From: Nitrososphaera_A sp036522495
GTDB lineage: Archaea > Thermoproteota > Nitrososphaeria > Nitrososphaerales > Nitrososphaeraceae
Assembly (NCBI GenBank): GCA_036522495.1
Contig: DATDFS010000252.1
Coordinates: 1 to 16,755, forward strand
DNA: 16,755 nucleotides
Direction of reading: 5' to 3'
Numbering within the stretch: the first letter of the stretch is position 1; each line of letters begins with the position of its first letter. A program made the position numbers and the translations under genes. Positions 1-7,585 of this stretch are shown here, piece after piece. Below the pieces are notes generated by a model that saw only the letters and a list, made by a program, of their open reading frames with translations, was not told the origin of the DNA and made no database searches.

Positions 1-169
1 AAAGTGGTAAACACTTGGCAACCGTTCTACGTTTGCCTCTAATCTCTATAACATCACCTGTAGATGCACTCAAAGAATCCATAGAATCATAGTCAATTCG
101 AGCAACTCCACGGCCTACATCTCTAGTGTAAGCTTCAAGTACCTTTAAAGATAGAGTATTCTGGCTCAC
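1..169 (-). CDS. CDC48/VAT-type AAA ATPase, N-terminal fragment
   Basis: Only the first 56 codons are inside the window; the gene runs off the left edge. The translation contains LKVLEAYTRDVGRGVARID followed by SASTGDVIEIRGKRRTVAK. This is the double-psi beta-barrel start of the CDC48/p97/VAT N-domain, the substrate- and adaptor-binding module that precedes the two AAA rings. The family is a cytoplasmic hexameric unfoldase in protein quality control, usually feeding the proteasome. I chose the GTG at 169 because AGGTG lies about five bases upstream and the family homology begins within about seven residues. The frame stays open upstream to a TAA at 220-218 but offers no ATG. A TATA-like TATAAAG sits about 25 bp upstream. 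It diverges from the uL2 gene. The ATPase domains cannot be checked here, so paralog identity is inferred from the N-domain alone. Confidence 0.85.
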   Translation of the reverse strand, partial: MSQNTLSLKVLEAYTRDVGRGVARIDYDSMDSLSASTGDVIEIRGKRRTVAKCLPL

Positions 170-484
170 AATGACACCTAGGACTTTACTTATCTTTATA
201 CCTTTATTACCTTTCTCTTAGCCAGGCTATGACTTGTTACTAATATGTTTTGTCCCTATTTAAAATAATGGTCTAATGCTAAGATATCTACGGAATGGTC
301 AAACAATAATAACAAAATGATGAATCGTGCAACAATGCATACAAAGCATAACATATTAAGGATAACGAGATAATTCATAGCCACTGTTATTTAGATAATA
401 CAACTTCGAATGTTATTTATTTAGTCATAACCACTTTAACACAAACTTAAAATCACCTAATTGACTGGTTTATTTTGAATAAGT
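170..484. other. Divergent intergenic region, CDC48 / uL2
   Basis: An AT-rich spacer of 315 bp between divergent genes. It holds the minus-strand TATA-like box at 194-200. On the plus strand CTTAAAAT at 446-453 lies 31-38 bp ahead of the uL2 TTG. I see no convincing ORF or RNA gene between them. Confidence 0.5.
194..200 (-). promoter_or_regulatory. TATA-like box of the CDC48 gene
   Basis: Read on the minus strand this is TATAAAG, 24-25 bp upstream of the GTG at 169. Archaeal TATA boxes lie about 25 bp before the transcription start, so the message would start at or just before the start codon. An AGGTG motif lies between the two. Position-based inference. Confidence 0.4.
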
Positions 485-1216
485 TTGGGTAAACGAACGT
501 TAGTCCGCAGAAGGGGTAAGGCAGGCAAGCAATTTAGAGCAATTAAGGTTGGAAAGATTTCCCCTGCGAAGTATCCCAATTTCAAATCAGATAAACGTCG
601 CTCTGGTACGGTTATCGATATTGTACATGAACGCGGGAGAGATGCTCCATTAGCCAAGATCCACTTTGACGATGGCACGCTATCATATGTTCCAGCTCCA
701 GAAGGCACTAATGTCGGAAGCAAAGTGGAAGTGGGTATTGGAGCAACAGCAACTGCAAGGAATATTTTATCATTAGAATCAATTCCAGATGGAACTCTAA
801 TTTGTAATATTGAAAAGAACTTCGGTGACGGCGGCAAGTTAATTAAATCTGCAGGCTCTTCTGCTCTTGTTTTTGCTCATGGCTCTGAAGGTGTAACAAT
901 AAAATTTCCGTCTGGCAAATTTCTTACAATCAACGCTAAATGCCGGGCTATGATTGGAGTAATTGCTGGTGCAGGAAGAAAGGAAAAACCATTCCTAAAG
1001 GCAGGCAACAAAGCAAAATATATGCAGGCGCATGGGAGATTATATCCGACTGTCAGAGGTATTGCACAGGCTGCAGTCTTTCATCCTCATGGCGGTGGAA
1101 GACACCAGCATATCGGTCGTCAATCATCGGTTGGCAGAACTACTCCACCGGGACGTAAGGTTGGAATCATATCACCAAGAAAGACAGGACGCAGTAGAAT
1201 AAAGGAACGAAAGTAA
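485..1216 (+). CDS. rpl2: 50S ribosomal protein uL2 (L2)
   Basis: Ribosomal protein L2 (uL2) of the large subunit binds 23S rRNA near the peptidyl-transferase centre and helps join the subunits. The 243-residue product has the archaeal length. It starts MGKRTLVRRRGKAGKQFRA, and near the C-terminus carries the diagnostic AVFHPHGGGRHQH loop (about residues 197-209), followed by the basic tail with PPGRKVG and KTGRSR. The start is TTG at 485: the next codons upstream are AGT, ATA and then a TGA stop, and the MGKR start matches the family. The gene stands alone. In most archaea it lies in the S10 cluster between L23 and S19, but here the left neighbour is divergent CDC48 and the right neighbour, 313 bp away, is nth. 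Identity is very secure. Confidence 0.97.
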   Translation: MGKRTLVRRRGKAGKQFRAIKVGKISPAKYPNFKSDKRRSGTVIDIVHERGRDAPLAKIHFDDGTLSYVPAPEGTNVGSKVEVGIGATATARNILSLESIPDGTLICNIEKNFGDGGKLIKSAGSSALVFAHGSEGVTIKFPSGKFLTINAKCRAMIGVIAGAGRKEKPFLKAGNKAKYMQAHGRLYPTVRGIAQAAVFHPHGGGRHQHIGRQSSVGRTTPPGRKVGIISPRKTGRSRIKERK

Positions 1217-1529
1217 AACTACCTTCCTCTTTCTTTTGATCATATTTAAGACATCATTTTATCTAAATAACATGGCACAATAGAACGTCATAAACATATG
1301 AAGGATCCGTTAATTTGGATCAAATATTCTGTATGCAAGGAAATTTTCTGAACTGGTTTGAGCACACGTAATAAAAGAACTAGTTTTCTACTCGACTGCA
1401 TTCTTACTTGAAAGGAAAAAGTATCTCTTTTTTGACTAATAAGAAAAATTCAAGGCCTAGCATTGATGAGTTATCGGCGGGATTCTATTTATATAAGACT
1501 ATATTTCTCTGATTCTCTATTTTATTTGA
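1217..1529. other. Intergenic region, uL2 / nth
   Basis: A 313-bp AT-rich spacer. The pyrimidine-rich run just after the uL2 stop (about 1221-1235) could act as an archaeal T-rich terminator. TTTATATA at 1488-1495 is a TATA-like candidate for nth. No ORF with family resemblance and no RNA gene were seen. Confidence 0.4.
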
Positions 1530-2219
1530 TTGGCCGTGGATTATATTGGTATTATAATTAAGAAAATGGAACAAGTTCTTCATCGTGAAAAGCCACCAAG
1601 ACTTACCGCCCTCGGAAGATTGCAAATAGAGGAACAAGCTAATCCATTCAAAATACTTATAGGAACTATTCTGTCAGCTCGCACAAGAGATGAAAGTACT
1701 ACAAAAGTTCTTGCCAACTTATTTAGAAGATTCAAGGATGTCAAGGATCTAGCGGAAGCAGATACAGAAGAAATTAAAGTCATAATTCACAGTAGCGGTT
1801 TTTACAATACCAAAGCTAAGAGAATAAAAAAAGTCTCACAACTAATACTTGAAAGGTTTAATGGAGAGGTTCCCGATGATATTGAAAAACTTTTAGAGTT
1901 ACCAGGAGTAGGTAGGAAGACAGCAAATTGCGTTTTAGTCTACGGTTTTAATAAAGCTGCAATTCCAGTTGACGTTCATGTTCACAGGATCTCAAATAGA
2001 CTAGGGCTTGTGAATACTAAAACTCCAGAAAAGACTGAAATCGATCTTAGTCATATTATACATAGAAGACACTGGCTTAAAGTAAACCGAATTTTCGTCG
2101 TATATGGCCAGAGTATTTGTACACCGATAAAACCGAATTGCGAATTATGTAAATTAAAGAGTGTATGTAAATATTATCATAATACTACTCTTGTTCGGCG
2201 AACTTCTTCCTTTTCATGA
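1530..2219 (+). CDS. nth: Endonuclease III (DNA glycosylase/AP lyase)
   Basis: Nth removes oxidised pyrimidines from DNA and nicks the abasic site in base-excision repair. The 229-residue product has the helix-hairpin-helix LPGVGRKTAN (about residues 124-133) with catalytic Lys130. The catalytic Asp148 is in VDVHVHRI. A C-terminal [4Fe-4S] loop has the exact C-X6-C-X2-C-X5-C spacing (Cys197, 204, 207, 213). Lys plus Asp predicts a bifunctional glycosylase/lyase rather than a MutY-like enzyme. The start is uncertain: TTG at 1530 gives this length, a GTG lies at 1536 and an ATG at 1566 (residue 13), and none has a clear ribosome binding site. The tail after the cluster, about 16 residues, is Ser/Thr/Arg-rich and not typical. 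The gene converges on sat, with 213 bp between stops. Confidence 0.93.
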   Translation: MAVDYIGIIIKKMEQVLHREKPPRLTALGRLQIEEQANPFKILIGTILSARTRDESTTKVLANLFRRFKDVKDLAEADTEEIKVIIHSSGFYNTKAKRIKKVSQLILERFNGEVPDDIEKLLELPGVGRKTANCVLVYGFNKAAIPVDVHVHRISNRLGLVNTKTPEKTEIDLSHIIHRRHWLKVNRIFVVYGQSICTPIKPNCELCKLKSVCKYYHNTTLVRRTSSFS

Positions 2220-2432
2220 GTTGAAATTACTAAACTAACATGCCTAGTGGCAAATAGCAAATCCTAGAACCAGAGCAGGATCAACATAAATGACATCAAA
2301 TTCTGCTATTGTATATATCAATATGGGATAATCTCGACATTTCATTTCATAAGAGTTTCGATGCTTGCTCTGGTCAGAACAACTACCAAATTCTTCATAA
2401 AATACATATCAAGTAATCAAGACAAAAGGATT

Positions 2433-3578
2433 TTACTGAACAAACACATCTTTATAGGATAGAATTACTTTTGCTATTTCTGGTCTCATTAAGTGTTCTG
2501 CAGGAATTTCGCCCGAACTTACCATTTTTCTTATATTTCTACCCTTCAATTCTTCTCTGAACTCCGGGCCATGCGGGCAGTTTCTATCATTAGCATATCC
2601 TAAACATCTCTTGCAGTAATAAAATACTGGAAAGAATACTGGCGCAATACCAAGATCGGGATAATCTTCGAAGATCTGGTGGGCTGCAAAAGGATGATAA
2701 TAATCTCCAACTCCAGCATGATCCCTTCCAACAATAAAATGAGAACATCCAAAATTCTTCCTCATGATAGCATGATGAATTGCTTCCCGAGGTCCTGCAT
2801 ATCTCATTTCAGTGTGAAGAGTTACGAACATAGCTCTATCTTTTGGATAATAATTTTTTATTAGTGACTCATATGCAGTAAGGATCACTTCATCCTTAAA
2901 ATCACCAGGCTTTTTTTTGCCAATCAAGGGGCTTATAAACAAGCCGTCATAAATATTCACGGCAGCCTTTTGCAGCATTTCATGAGCAATATGTGGAACA
3001 TTTCTTGTTTGAAATCCAACTACAGTTCTCCAGCCTCTCCTATGTATCTCTGATCTAGTCTCAAAGGGATTCAGTCGATGTACTCTTAATGGTGATTGTG
3101 GGATTCTCTTTATAACTTCAATTTTACCTCCGATAAGCCGATCTTTCATACTCATCATTTTTATAACTCCAGGATGTTTTGGATCATCTGTCTGATAGAT
3201 TGATTTTATAACGCGATGTTTATCAAATGGATAAACTTCTTCAACATATACGATTCCAAATTGACTGTTGCCCGTTCTCAAAGTAACTTCCCTAGCATCC
3301 TTCATCTTTACTGCTGTTTGTTCATCAACGTCTAAAATTATGGGAATAGTCCATGCTAAGTCATTTTTCAACCTACCAAATTCTACAATACTTTGAAAGT
3401 CGTCTTGTCCTACAAAGCCTTCAAGTGGACTAAAGATACCATCAGCTATATTTTCAATGTCATTTCGAAGGTCATTGCTTACTTCAATAGAAAACATTTC
3501 ATCAATATTCGTCTTTGTAGTAAATGTGTTTATCAACTTGCCTCCATGAGGCTCAGGTATCCTACCACTACTATCCAA
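2433..3578 (-). CDS. sat: Sulfate adenylyltransferase (ATP sulfurylase)
   Basis: Sat makes adenosine-5'-phosphosulfate (APS) and pyrophosphate from ATP and sulfate, the first step of assimilatory sulfate reduction. The 381-residue monofunctional enzyme shows QTRNVPHIAHE (190-200), the QXRN/HXXH nucleotide-binding signature, and GRDHAGVG (284-291). Cys322, Cys325, Cys334 and a nearby His336 resemble the zinc site known in some bacterial and archaeal Sat proteins. No APS-kinase domain is fused. The start is TTG at 3578, nine bases after the cysH stop, so the two are almost certainly co-transcribed with sat second. AGGGAAG overlapping the cysH stop is a plausible ribosome binding site. About 20 residues precede the recognisable PUA-like N-domain, so a later start cannot be excluded. 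Confidence 0.95.
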   Translation of the reverse strand: MDSSGRIPEPHGGKLINTFTTKTNIDEMFSIEVSNDLRNDIENIADGIFSPLEGFVGQDDFQSIVEFGRLKNDLAWTIPIILDVDEQTAVKMKDAREVTLRTGNSQFGIVYVEEVYPFDKHRVIKSIYQTDDPKHPGVIKMMSMKDRLIGGKIEVIKRIPQSPLRVHRLNPFETRSEIHRRGWRTVVGFQTRNVPHIAHEMLQKAAVNIYDGLFISPLIGKKKPGDFKDEVILTAYESLIKNYYPKDRAMFVTLHTEMRYAGPREAIHHAIMRKNFGCSHFIVGRDHAGVGDYYHPFAAHQIFEDYPDLGIAPVFFPVFYYCKRCLGYANDRNCPHGPEFREELKGRNIRKMVSSGEIPAEHLMRPEIAKVILSYKDVFVQ

Positions 3579-3587
3579 GAATCTTCC

Positions 3588-4394
3588 CTATTTTTTAAGT
3601 TGTTTTATAGAATCCCAATGCAGACCGCACTCCTTATGTACTGCATCCTCCTCCCACCACCATCTTCCTGACCTTGGATCCTCACTTGGACCAACTGGTC
3701 TTGTGCATGGTTCACAGCCTATACTTGGATAGCCTATATCGTGCAACTTATTATACGGAATATTATTTTGATGAATATAGTCCCAAACCATCTCATTGGT
3801 CCAGTCCGCCAGCGGATTGACTTTGATAATGCTACCATGCAACTGATCAATTTCAATTTTTTTAATATTAGCCCGCGTTGTGGTCTGCTCTCGTCTCAAT
3901 CCAGTAATCCAGCCATCCAACTTACTTAGCGCTCTATTAAGGGGATGCACTTTTCTAATTTCGCAGCAAAGTTTTCTGTTCTCAATATTTGCATACATCA
4001 AGTTCATACCTTTCGCTCTGACCATTTCTTCAACTTCATTCTGATCAGGAAAATACACCTTAATACGTATGTCATATTTTTTGCGAATATCATCCATTAT
4101 ATCATAGGTTTCCTGATCGAGTCGTCCGGTGTCTAAAGTGAAAATTTTGGTTTTTACTTTGTTAATGTTGATCATCATGTCAATAAGAACAACATCTTCG
4201 GCACCAAAACTTGATGCCAGTCCGATTTTTAATCCATAAGTATCGATTGCCCATTTTAAAATATCACGCGCAGACTTGTTTTCCATCTCATCTGCAATTT
4301 TTTGAAGCTGTATAGATGTTGGCTTCGGTGTAACGCTCTGTGTTTCGGACATAGATAATTCTTCTTGTAATAGACTTATAATTATTTGTTCCAC
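3588..4394 (-). CDS. cysH: APS/PAPS reductase (CysH family, iron-sulfur type)
   Basis: CysH reduces activated sulfate to sulfite with thioredoxin-type electron donors. The 268-residue product has the phosphosulfate-binding loop SSFGAED (61-67), FTLDTGR (85-91) and the C-terminal catalytic ECGLH (255-259). It also has the paired cysteines CC (143-144) and CEPC (227-230). The CC...CXXC set ligates a [4Fe-4S] cluster in enzymes that use APS, so APS rather than PAPS is the likelier substrate; this fits the absence of an APS kinase nearby. The GTG at 4394 lies about 25 bp after a TTATAA box, suggesting a leaderless message; the ATG at 4352 (residue 15) is the alternative. It is the first gene of cysH-sat. 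Divergent from it across about 220 bp is the SelD-like gene. Confidence 0.94.
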   Translation of the reverse strand: MEQIIISLLQEELSMSETQSVTPKPTSIQLQKIADEMENKSARDILKWAIDTYGLKIGLASSFGAEDVVLIDMMININKVKTKIFTLDTGRLDQETYDIMDDIRKKYDIRIKVYFPDQNEVEEMVRAKGMNLMYANIENRKLCCEIRKVHPLNRALSKLDGWITGLRREQTTTRANIKKIEIDQLHGSIIKVNPLADWTNEMVWDYIHQNNIPYNKLHDIGYPSIGCEPCTRPVGPSEDPRSGRWWWEEDAVHKECGLHWDSIKQLKK

Positions 4395-4418
4395 GCCAAA
4401 TTAGTGCGATTAATAAGG

Positions 4419-4424
4419 TTATAA
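4419..4424 (-). promoter_or_regulatory. TATA-like box of the cysH-sat operon
   Basis: TTATAA lies 25 bp upstream of the GTG at 4394 on the minus strand, the spacing expected for transcription to start at or next to that codon. It supports the longer CysH N-terminus. Inference from position only. Confidence 0.4.
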
Positions 4425-4567
4425 TCCGTCTATACTGAGATTTTAGAAATTCTAATATAGTATAGATGGGCATAAAACAATACATATATTGATACTTACT
4501 ATATCGGATTTTTTTGATAATTTAATAATTTATATGCGAAAGTTTCGTTTATTAATCAGTGTTTTCC

Positions 4568-4608
4568 TATATATCGAATTAGTAAAATTAGTGATTGTTA
4601 GGAGAGGT
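4568..4608 (+). promoter_or_regulatory. TATA-like box and Shine-Dalgarno of the SelD-like gene
   Basis: TATATAT at 4568-4574 would place the transcription start near 4598. The purine-rich GGAGAGGT at 4601-4608 is a strong Shine-Dalgarno five bases before the TTG at 4614. An ATG at 4610-4612 is one base from the motif and leads to a stop after three codons, so the TTG is the credible start. A second TATA-like TTTATATG lies further upstream, around 4529-4536. Confidence 0.5.
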
Positions 4609-4613
4609 TATGG

Positions 4614-6017
4614 TTGGTTGAAAAATTCTGGGAGACTATAGAAGAATATAGACAACTTGGTTTTGACCCTTTGAGATGGATTCCAATATGCTCTAACGAA
4701 ATCGATAGCTATATCCTTCAATCTTCTTTAGAAAAAATCAAGAGAAGCACTATGAAGATATTACCTATCTGGTTTGATGCATTTTACCATACAGATGGTA
4801 GGTCTCCTGAACTTACTCGAAGAGTATACAAATTTGATAATCCACGGATTGAGAGAGAAGTCGAGATTAAACGAGCACTAGCAATGTTTCGTATTCATAC
4901 ACAAATCGGTGAAGACTCGATATTGCTGTCAGGAGCGCTTCAAAAGTTTCTGAAATGTTTTCATTCAAAGACCGTAATAAAAAAAATTACTGCGACTCTA
5001 ACAGCACATCCTGAAGCCCAATTGGTGTTGCTAGACTATATTGAGTCACATAGGGGCAACAAAGTTGGATATATTACTGCTAGTAATTCTACTACCCAAA
5101 TAACCGATCCAACCCAAATGCCGGAATCTGAAATTCATAGCAATATCGCATTGACAACTGCAATGGAAAATCTAAATCTTCTTGGATGCACATCAGGATT
5201 TAAAGTATTTCCTATATATGACGCTCCAACTGAGGAAATGTTAGATAAAATTAGAAAAAACCTGGATACATTTACCTCACGATATAACTTAGCTATGGAC
5301 GATTATAGCTCTCTTAAGAATGGCAAACTCTTCTTCGGTGCAACCGCGATAGCAAATACTCCGAAAGAGTTGCCTACTAGATACGACCAAGTTGAAGAAG
5401 GAATGCAGATTATTATTTCAAACGAATTTGGTGCAATGCCGGCAGTAAGCCTTTATATGTTAACAGAAATGGATCATAACAACCTAGCCAAATTGGATCA
5501 GAACAATATTTTGTGGAATGATCTTTCTTCTGCAAAAGACGAGGCTATAAAAAATCTAAGTGAACCTCATTTTTCATTTGGCAAAATAATTTCAAAATAT
5601 TGTCCTGATTTTGGTACAACGTTTGACAAGCATGCACACATAACTGCTGTCCATCCTGTCACAACTGATGGCATCTTTGCAATATCAAAATTTGCAGATC
5701 TGACAAATTCTCACGTAGTAATTGAAGAGCTTCCGATAAAGTATGAAGAAATTGCTAAATTTGCAACGAAGGAGTTTCTTATAGAGAATGCAACGGCTTC
5801 CTCAAATGGTTGTCATTTAATAGTCGCAACAAAAGATTTAGCAAGTTCAATTATAACAGATTTACGAAAGCATAACTTTGAACCAGCAATAATCGGATTC
5901 ATCGCAAAGAAAGGAAGACCTTCTGTGGTCATTGAAAAGGATATAAGTCAATATGTAGCTTCCAAAGCAAAACTTGCTAAATTAAATCCCATAATACAGA
6001 CAGAAGCAGACATTTGA
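4614..6017 (+). CDS. SelD-like protein (PurM/AIR-synthase superfamily)
   Basis: The 467-residue product resembles archaeal selenophosphate-synthetase-like proteins. About residues 150-280 align with the SelD ATP-binding domain (GYITASNSTTQITDP, then FFGATAIANTPKELPTRYDQ and EEGMQIIISNEFG). Residues about 340-445 look like the AIR-synthase C-terminal domain (TTDGIFAISKFADLTNSHVV). It is over 100 residues longer than typical SelD because of an N-terminal extension of about 120 residues that I cannot assign. By my manual alignment the Cys/Lys pair of true SelD is missing, and the Mg-binding Asp in the equivalent of TxDFF is replaced (TASNSTT). Selenophosphate synthesis is therefore doubtful. It is divergent from cysH-sat, so a sulfur-related role is possible. 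TTG start with Shine-Dalgarno. The superfamily is fairly sure; the reaction is unknown. Confidence 0.65.
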   Translation: MVEKFWETIEEYRQLGFDPLRWIPICSNEIDSYILQSSLEKIKRSTMKILPIWFDAFYHTDGRSPELTRRVYKFDNPRIEREVEIKRALAMFRIHTQIGEDSILLSGALQKFLKCFHSKTVIKKITATLTAHPEAQLVLLDYIESHRGNKVGYITASNSTTQITDPTQMPESEIHSNIALTTAMENLNLLGCTSGFKVFPIYDAPTEEMLDKIRKNLDTFTSRYNLAMDDYSSLKNGKLFFGATAIANTPKELPTRYDQVEEGMQIIISNEFGAMPAVSLYMLTEMDHNNLAKLDQNNILWNDLSSAKDEAIKNLSEPHFSFGKIISKYCPDFGTTFDKHAHITAVHPVTTDGIFAISKFADLTNSHVVIEELPIKYEEIAKFATKEFLIENATASSNGCHLIVATKDLASSIITDLRKHNFEPAIIGFIAKKGRPSVVIEKDISQYVASKAKLAKLNPIIQTEADI

Positions 6018-6569
6018 AGTGTGCAAAGACTTCAGAAGATACTGACACCTTTCCAGACCAAGGGTACAATTTTCTCAAGTCAAACGAGAAGAGAGATTCC
6101 TAGAAACTAGCTATAATATCATAATCGCCTAGCAGACATTCCACTTCTTTTTTATCTAGATTTTTGAGTAGGAAAAGATGCTAATGCTGATGTTGGTGAA
6201 GATACTTTTTAAGCATCTACTATAGGAAGTATTGTCCAAAACAGGAGATAAAAATCCCAAATGCAAGTGCTACTCTAATAGTCATGTGGTTCATAGTTAT
6301 ATTTTGCGGGCAGTGTCAATACAGGATGTGAAAAATGATTTCTTCTCTCAAGCAAAAGCTCAACAAAGCGGAAACTACAACATCAGCAAAGCCTTTCTAA
6401 TCCTTTTGTGGATAAGTCTGTCATAAATCAAAAACCATCTCTAATACCGTCAATAACGCCATTTCCTCTGCTTTAGTATCGTTTGGAGGTAACCTCCAGA
6501 TAAATGCACCTTTGATATGAATCTGGCTATTACCAATATAACAGTGTTCCCTTTTGAGGATAAAGATAA
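6018..6569. other. Intergenic region, SelD-like / thioredoxin
   Basis: A 552-bp spacer. It contains a near-perfect palindrome at 6484-6498 and a TATA-like CAATATAAC at 6534-6542, about 28 bp before the thioredoxin start. A plus-strand open frame of 64 codons (6232-6426) and a minus-strand open stretch without ATG, GTG or TTG start (6421-6591) look partly protein-like. They match nothing I recognise, and the second overlaps the thioredoxin promoter. I do not call genes here. Confidence 0.4.
6484..6498. repeat. Palindrome upstream of the thioredoxin gene
   Basis: TGGAGGT-A-ACCTCCA is a 7-bp perfect inverted repeat around one central base. It lies 36 bp upstream of the TATA-like box and about 70 bp upstream of the start codon. 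The size and place suit a dimeric regulator, but a chance palindrome is possible. In RNA the one-base loop would be too tight, so a DNA-level site is likelier than a hairpin. Confidence 0.4.
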
Positions 6570-6965
6570 TTGACCAAAGACAAAAAAGCAGTTAATTTAT
6601 ACAGTCGTTCAGATGCTACAGGAATAATGGATCATCTCGAACCAAATCAATTTGATAACATGCTGTCATCAGGGGAAAAGTCTGTAGTAATGTTTTATGC
6701 AGATTGGTGTCCTTTTTGCCAGAGATTTAAACCAGTTTTTGAATCTGTTACTCCAGAACAGGCAAAATCGGCTATTAGTTACAAAATGTATGGAGCTAAG
6801 GTGAATGATGATGAGAATCCTCTATGGGACAGATTCTCAATAAACGCTGTTCCTACAATTATTGCTTTTGACAAGGGTGATATTATCTCTAGAAGGGATG
6901 CTAAGATGGGCACAGGTCTAAGCAAATCGGATCTTGATTCTCTATTAAAAGAATTAGAACAATAG
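6570..6965 (+). CDS. Thioredoxin-fold protein with CPFC active site
   Basis: A 131-residue thioredoxin-family protein, probably a cytoplasmic thiol-disulfide oxidoreductase. It has VVMFYADWCPFCQRF (about 39-53) with redox cysteines 47 and 50, and the cis-proline loop INAVPTIIAF (Pro95 in AVPT). Length matches a single thioredoxin domain with a short N-terminal extension of about 20 residues. There is no signal peptide or membrane segment. The CPFC centre differs from the CGPC of classical thioredoxin, so the redox potential and partners may differ. The start is TTG at 6570, about 28 bp after a TATA-like box, implying a nearly leaderless message. The gene is monocistronic. It could in principle donate electrons to CysH, which lies 2.2 kb away; this is not shown by the sequence. 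Confidence 0.9.
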   Translation: MTKDKKAVNLYSRSDATGIMDHLEPNQFDNMLSSGEKSVVMFYADWCPFCQRFKPVFESVTPEQAKSAISYKMYGAKVNDDENPLWDRFSINAVPTIIAFDKGDIISRRDAKMGTGLSKSDLDSLLKELEQ

Positions 6966-7476
6966 AAGAAAGCTATATGACATATTATTCGATCAAAAAT
7001 GAAAAGGGCCGACGAGTGAGACACGAATTCTCCTAGAATACTAACAGGCAAAACCAAGGTTGAGCCTATCACTTTAGAGCAAAGTCTATCTCGATACAGA
7101 TTTTGAAAACGGGGCTATCCTGGTTAATGATGTTAGTAATTATTTAATTCAGAATGATGATAATTTTAGAAAGGAAATCAATATTGAGCGATTGGACTCG
7201 AGGGAACGTTGTCGAAATACAAACTCCACTGTTGCTGGACATAAGTTGTGATATTTCAATAAGGTATCTTATTGGATATGAAATTACCTATTTCATTCCA
7301 CCACTCAGCTGGAGTGAAGTGATTTTTGTCCCTCAAATATCCTAATCCTTCTTATCACGGTTGTATTTATTCTATGTTCTTTTCCAGTCCATTAACCAAA
7401 ATATATCTGCAATGTGTGAACCTTAGAAAATCAACCTCCATCATCGAGAATTAAAAGCTAGTCAATTTTGTGATAG
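6966..7476. other. Intergenic region, thioredoxin / tRNA-His
   Basis: A 511-bp AT-rich spacer. A plus-strand frame without an ATG (7078-7251, Asn/Asp-rich, about 57 codons) and a 63-codon frame at 7154-7345 are open. Neither has a recognised motif or convincing start. A run of T residues downstream of the tRNA on the minus strand (within 7447-7470) could end its transcript. Nothing else was identified. Confidence 0.4.
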
Positions 7477-7585
7477 GGCCTTCGGAGGGATTTGAACCCT
7501 CCTCAAGCGGTTTCTTTCGATAACTAGTTTATGAGTAGTAGTCGTCCACAGCCGCCTATACTAACCAGGCTATACTACGAAGGCC
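7477..7585 (-). tRNA. tRNA-His (GTG) with 34-nt intron
   Basis: Read on the minus strand, the acceptor arms are GCCTTCG (7584-7578) and CGAAGGC (7484-7478). The D-stem is GTAT/GTAT and the anticodon stem is GGCGG/CCGCT with loop CT-GTG-GA. The T-arm is GAGGG-TTCAAAT-CCCTC. Anticodon GTG reads His codons. A genomically encoded G at position -1 (7585) faces C73 (7477), the hallmark identity pair of tRNA-His, which strongly confirms the call. The intron occupies 7545-7512, between positions 37 and 38. CCA is not encoded. Around the junctions a relaxed bulge-helix-bulge can be drawn: CTGT/AAAG with one G-A mismatch between bulges GG|A and AA|A, then CGA/TCG. Splicing would need the archaeal tRNA endonuclease. 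Confidence 0.95.

Noticed and set aside
4614..6017. First read as archaeal PEP carboxylase because of LTAHPEAQ
   Set aside because: The rest of the protein lacks the PEPC motifs and aligns by eye with the SelD/AIR-synthase fold instead.
6507..6521. ACCTTTGATATGAA-like string shared with 8917-8930 and, less exactly, 16431-16444
   Set aside because: One copy lies inside the NIF3-like coding region (encoding HIKG). A shared 14-mer in 16.7 kb is near chance expectation, so it is not called a repeat family.
6421..6591. Protein-like minus-strand stretch (WRLPPNDTKAEEMALL)
   Set aside because: It has no ATG, GTG or TTG start, overlaps the thioredoxin promoter and start, and matches no family I know.
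7078..7251. Asn/Asp-rich plus-strand open stretch
   Set aside because: No start codon of the usual kinds at its beginning, no motif, and no continuation in neighbouring frames.
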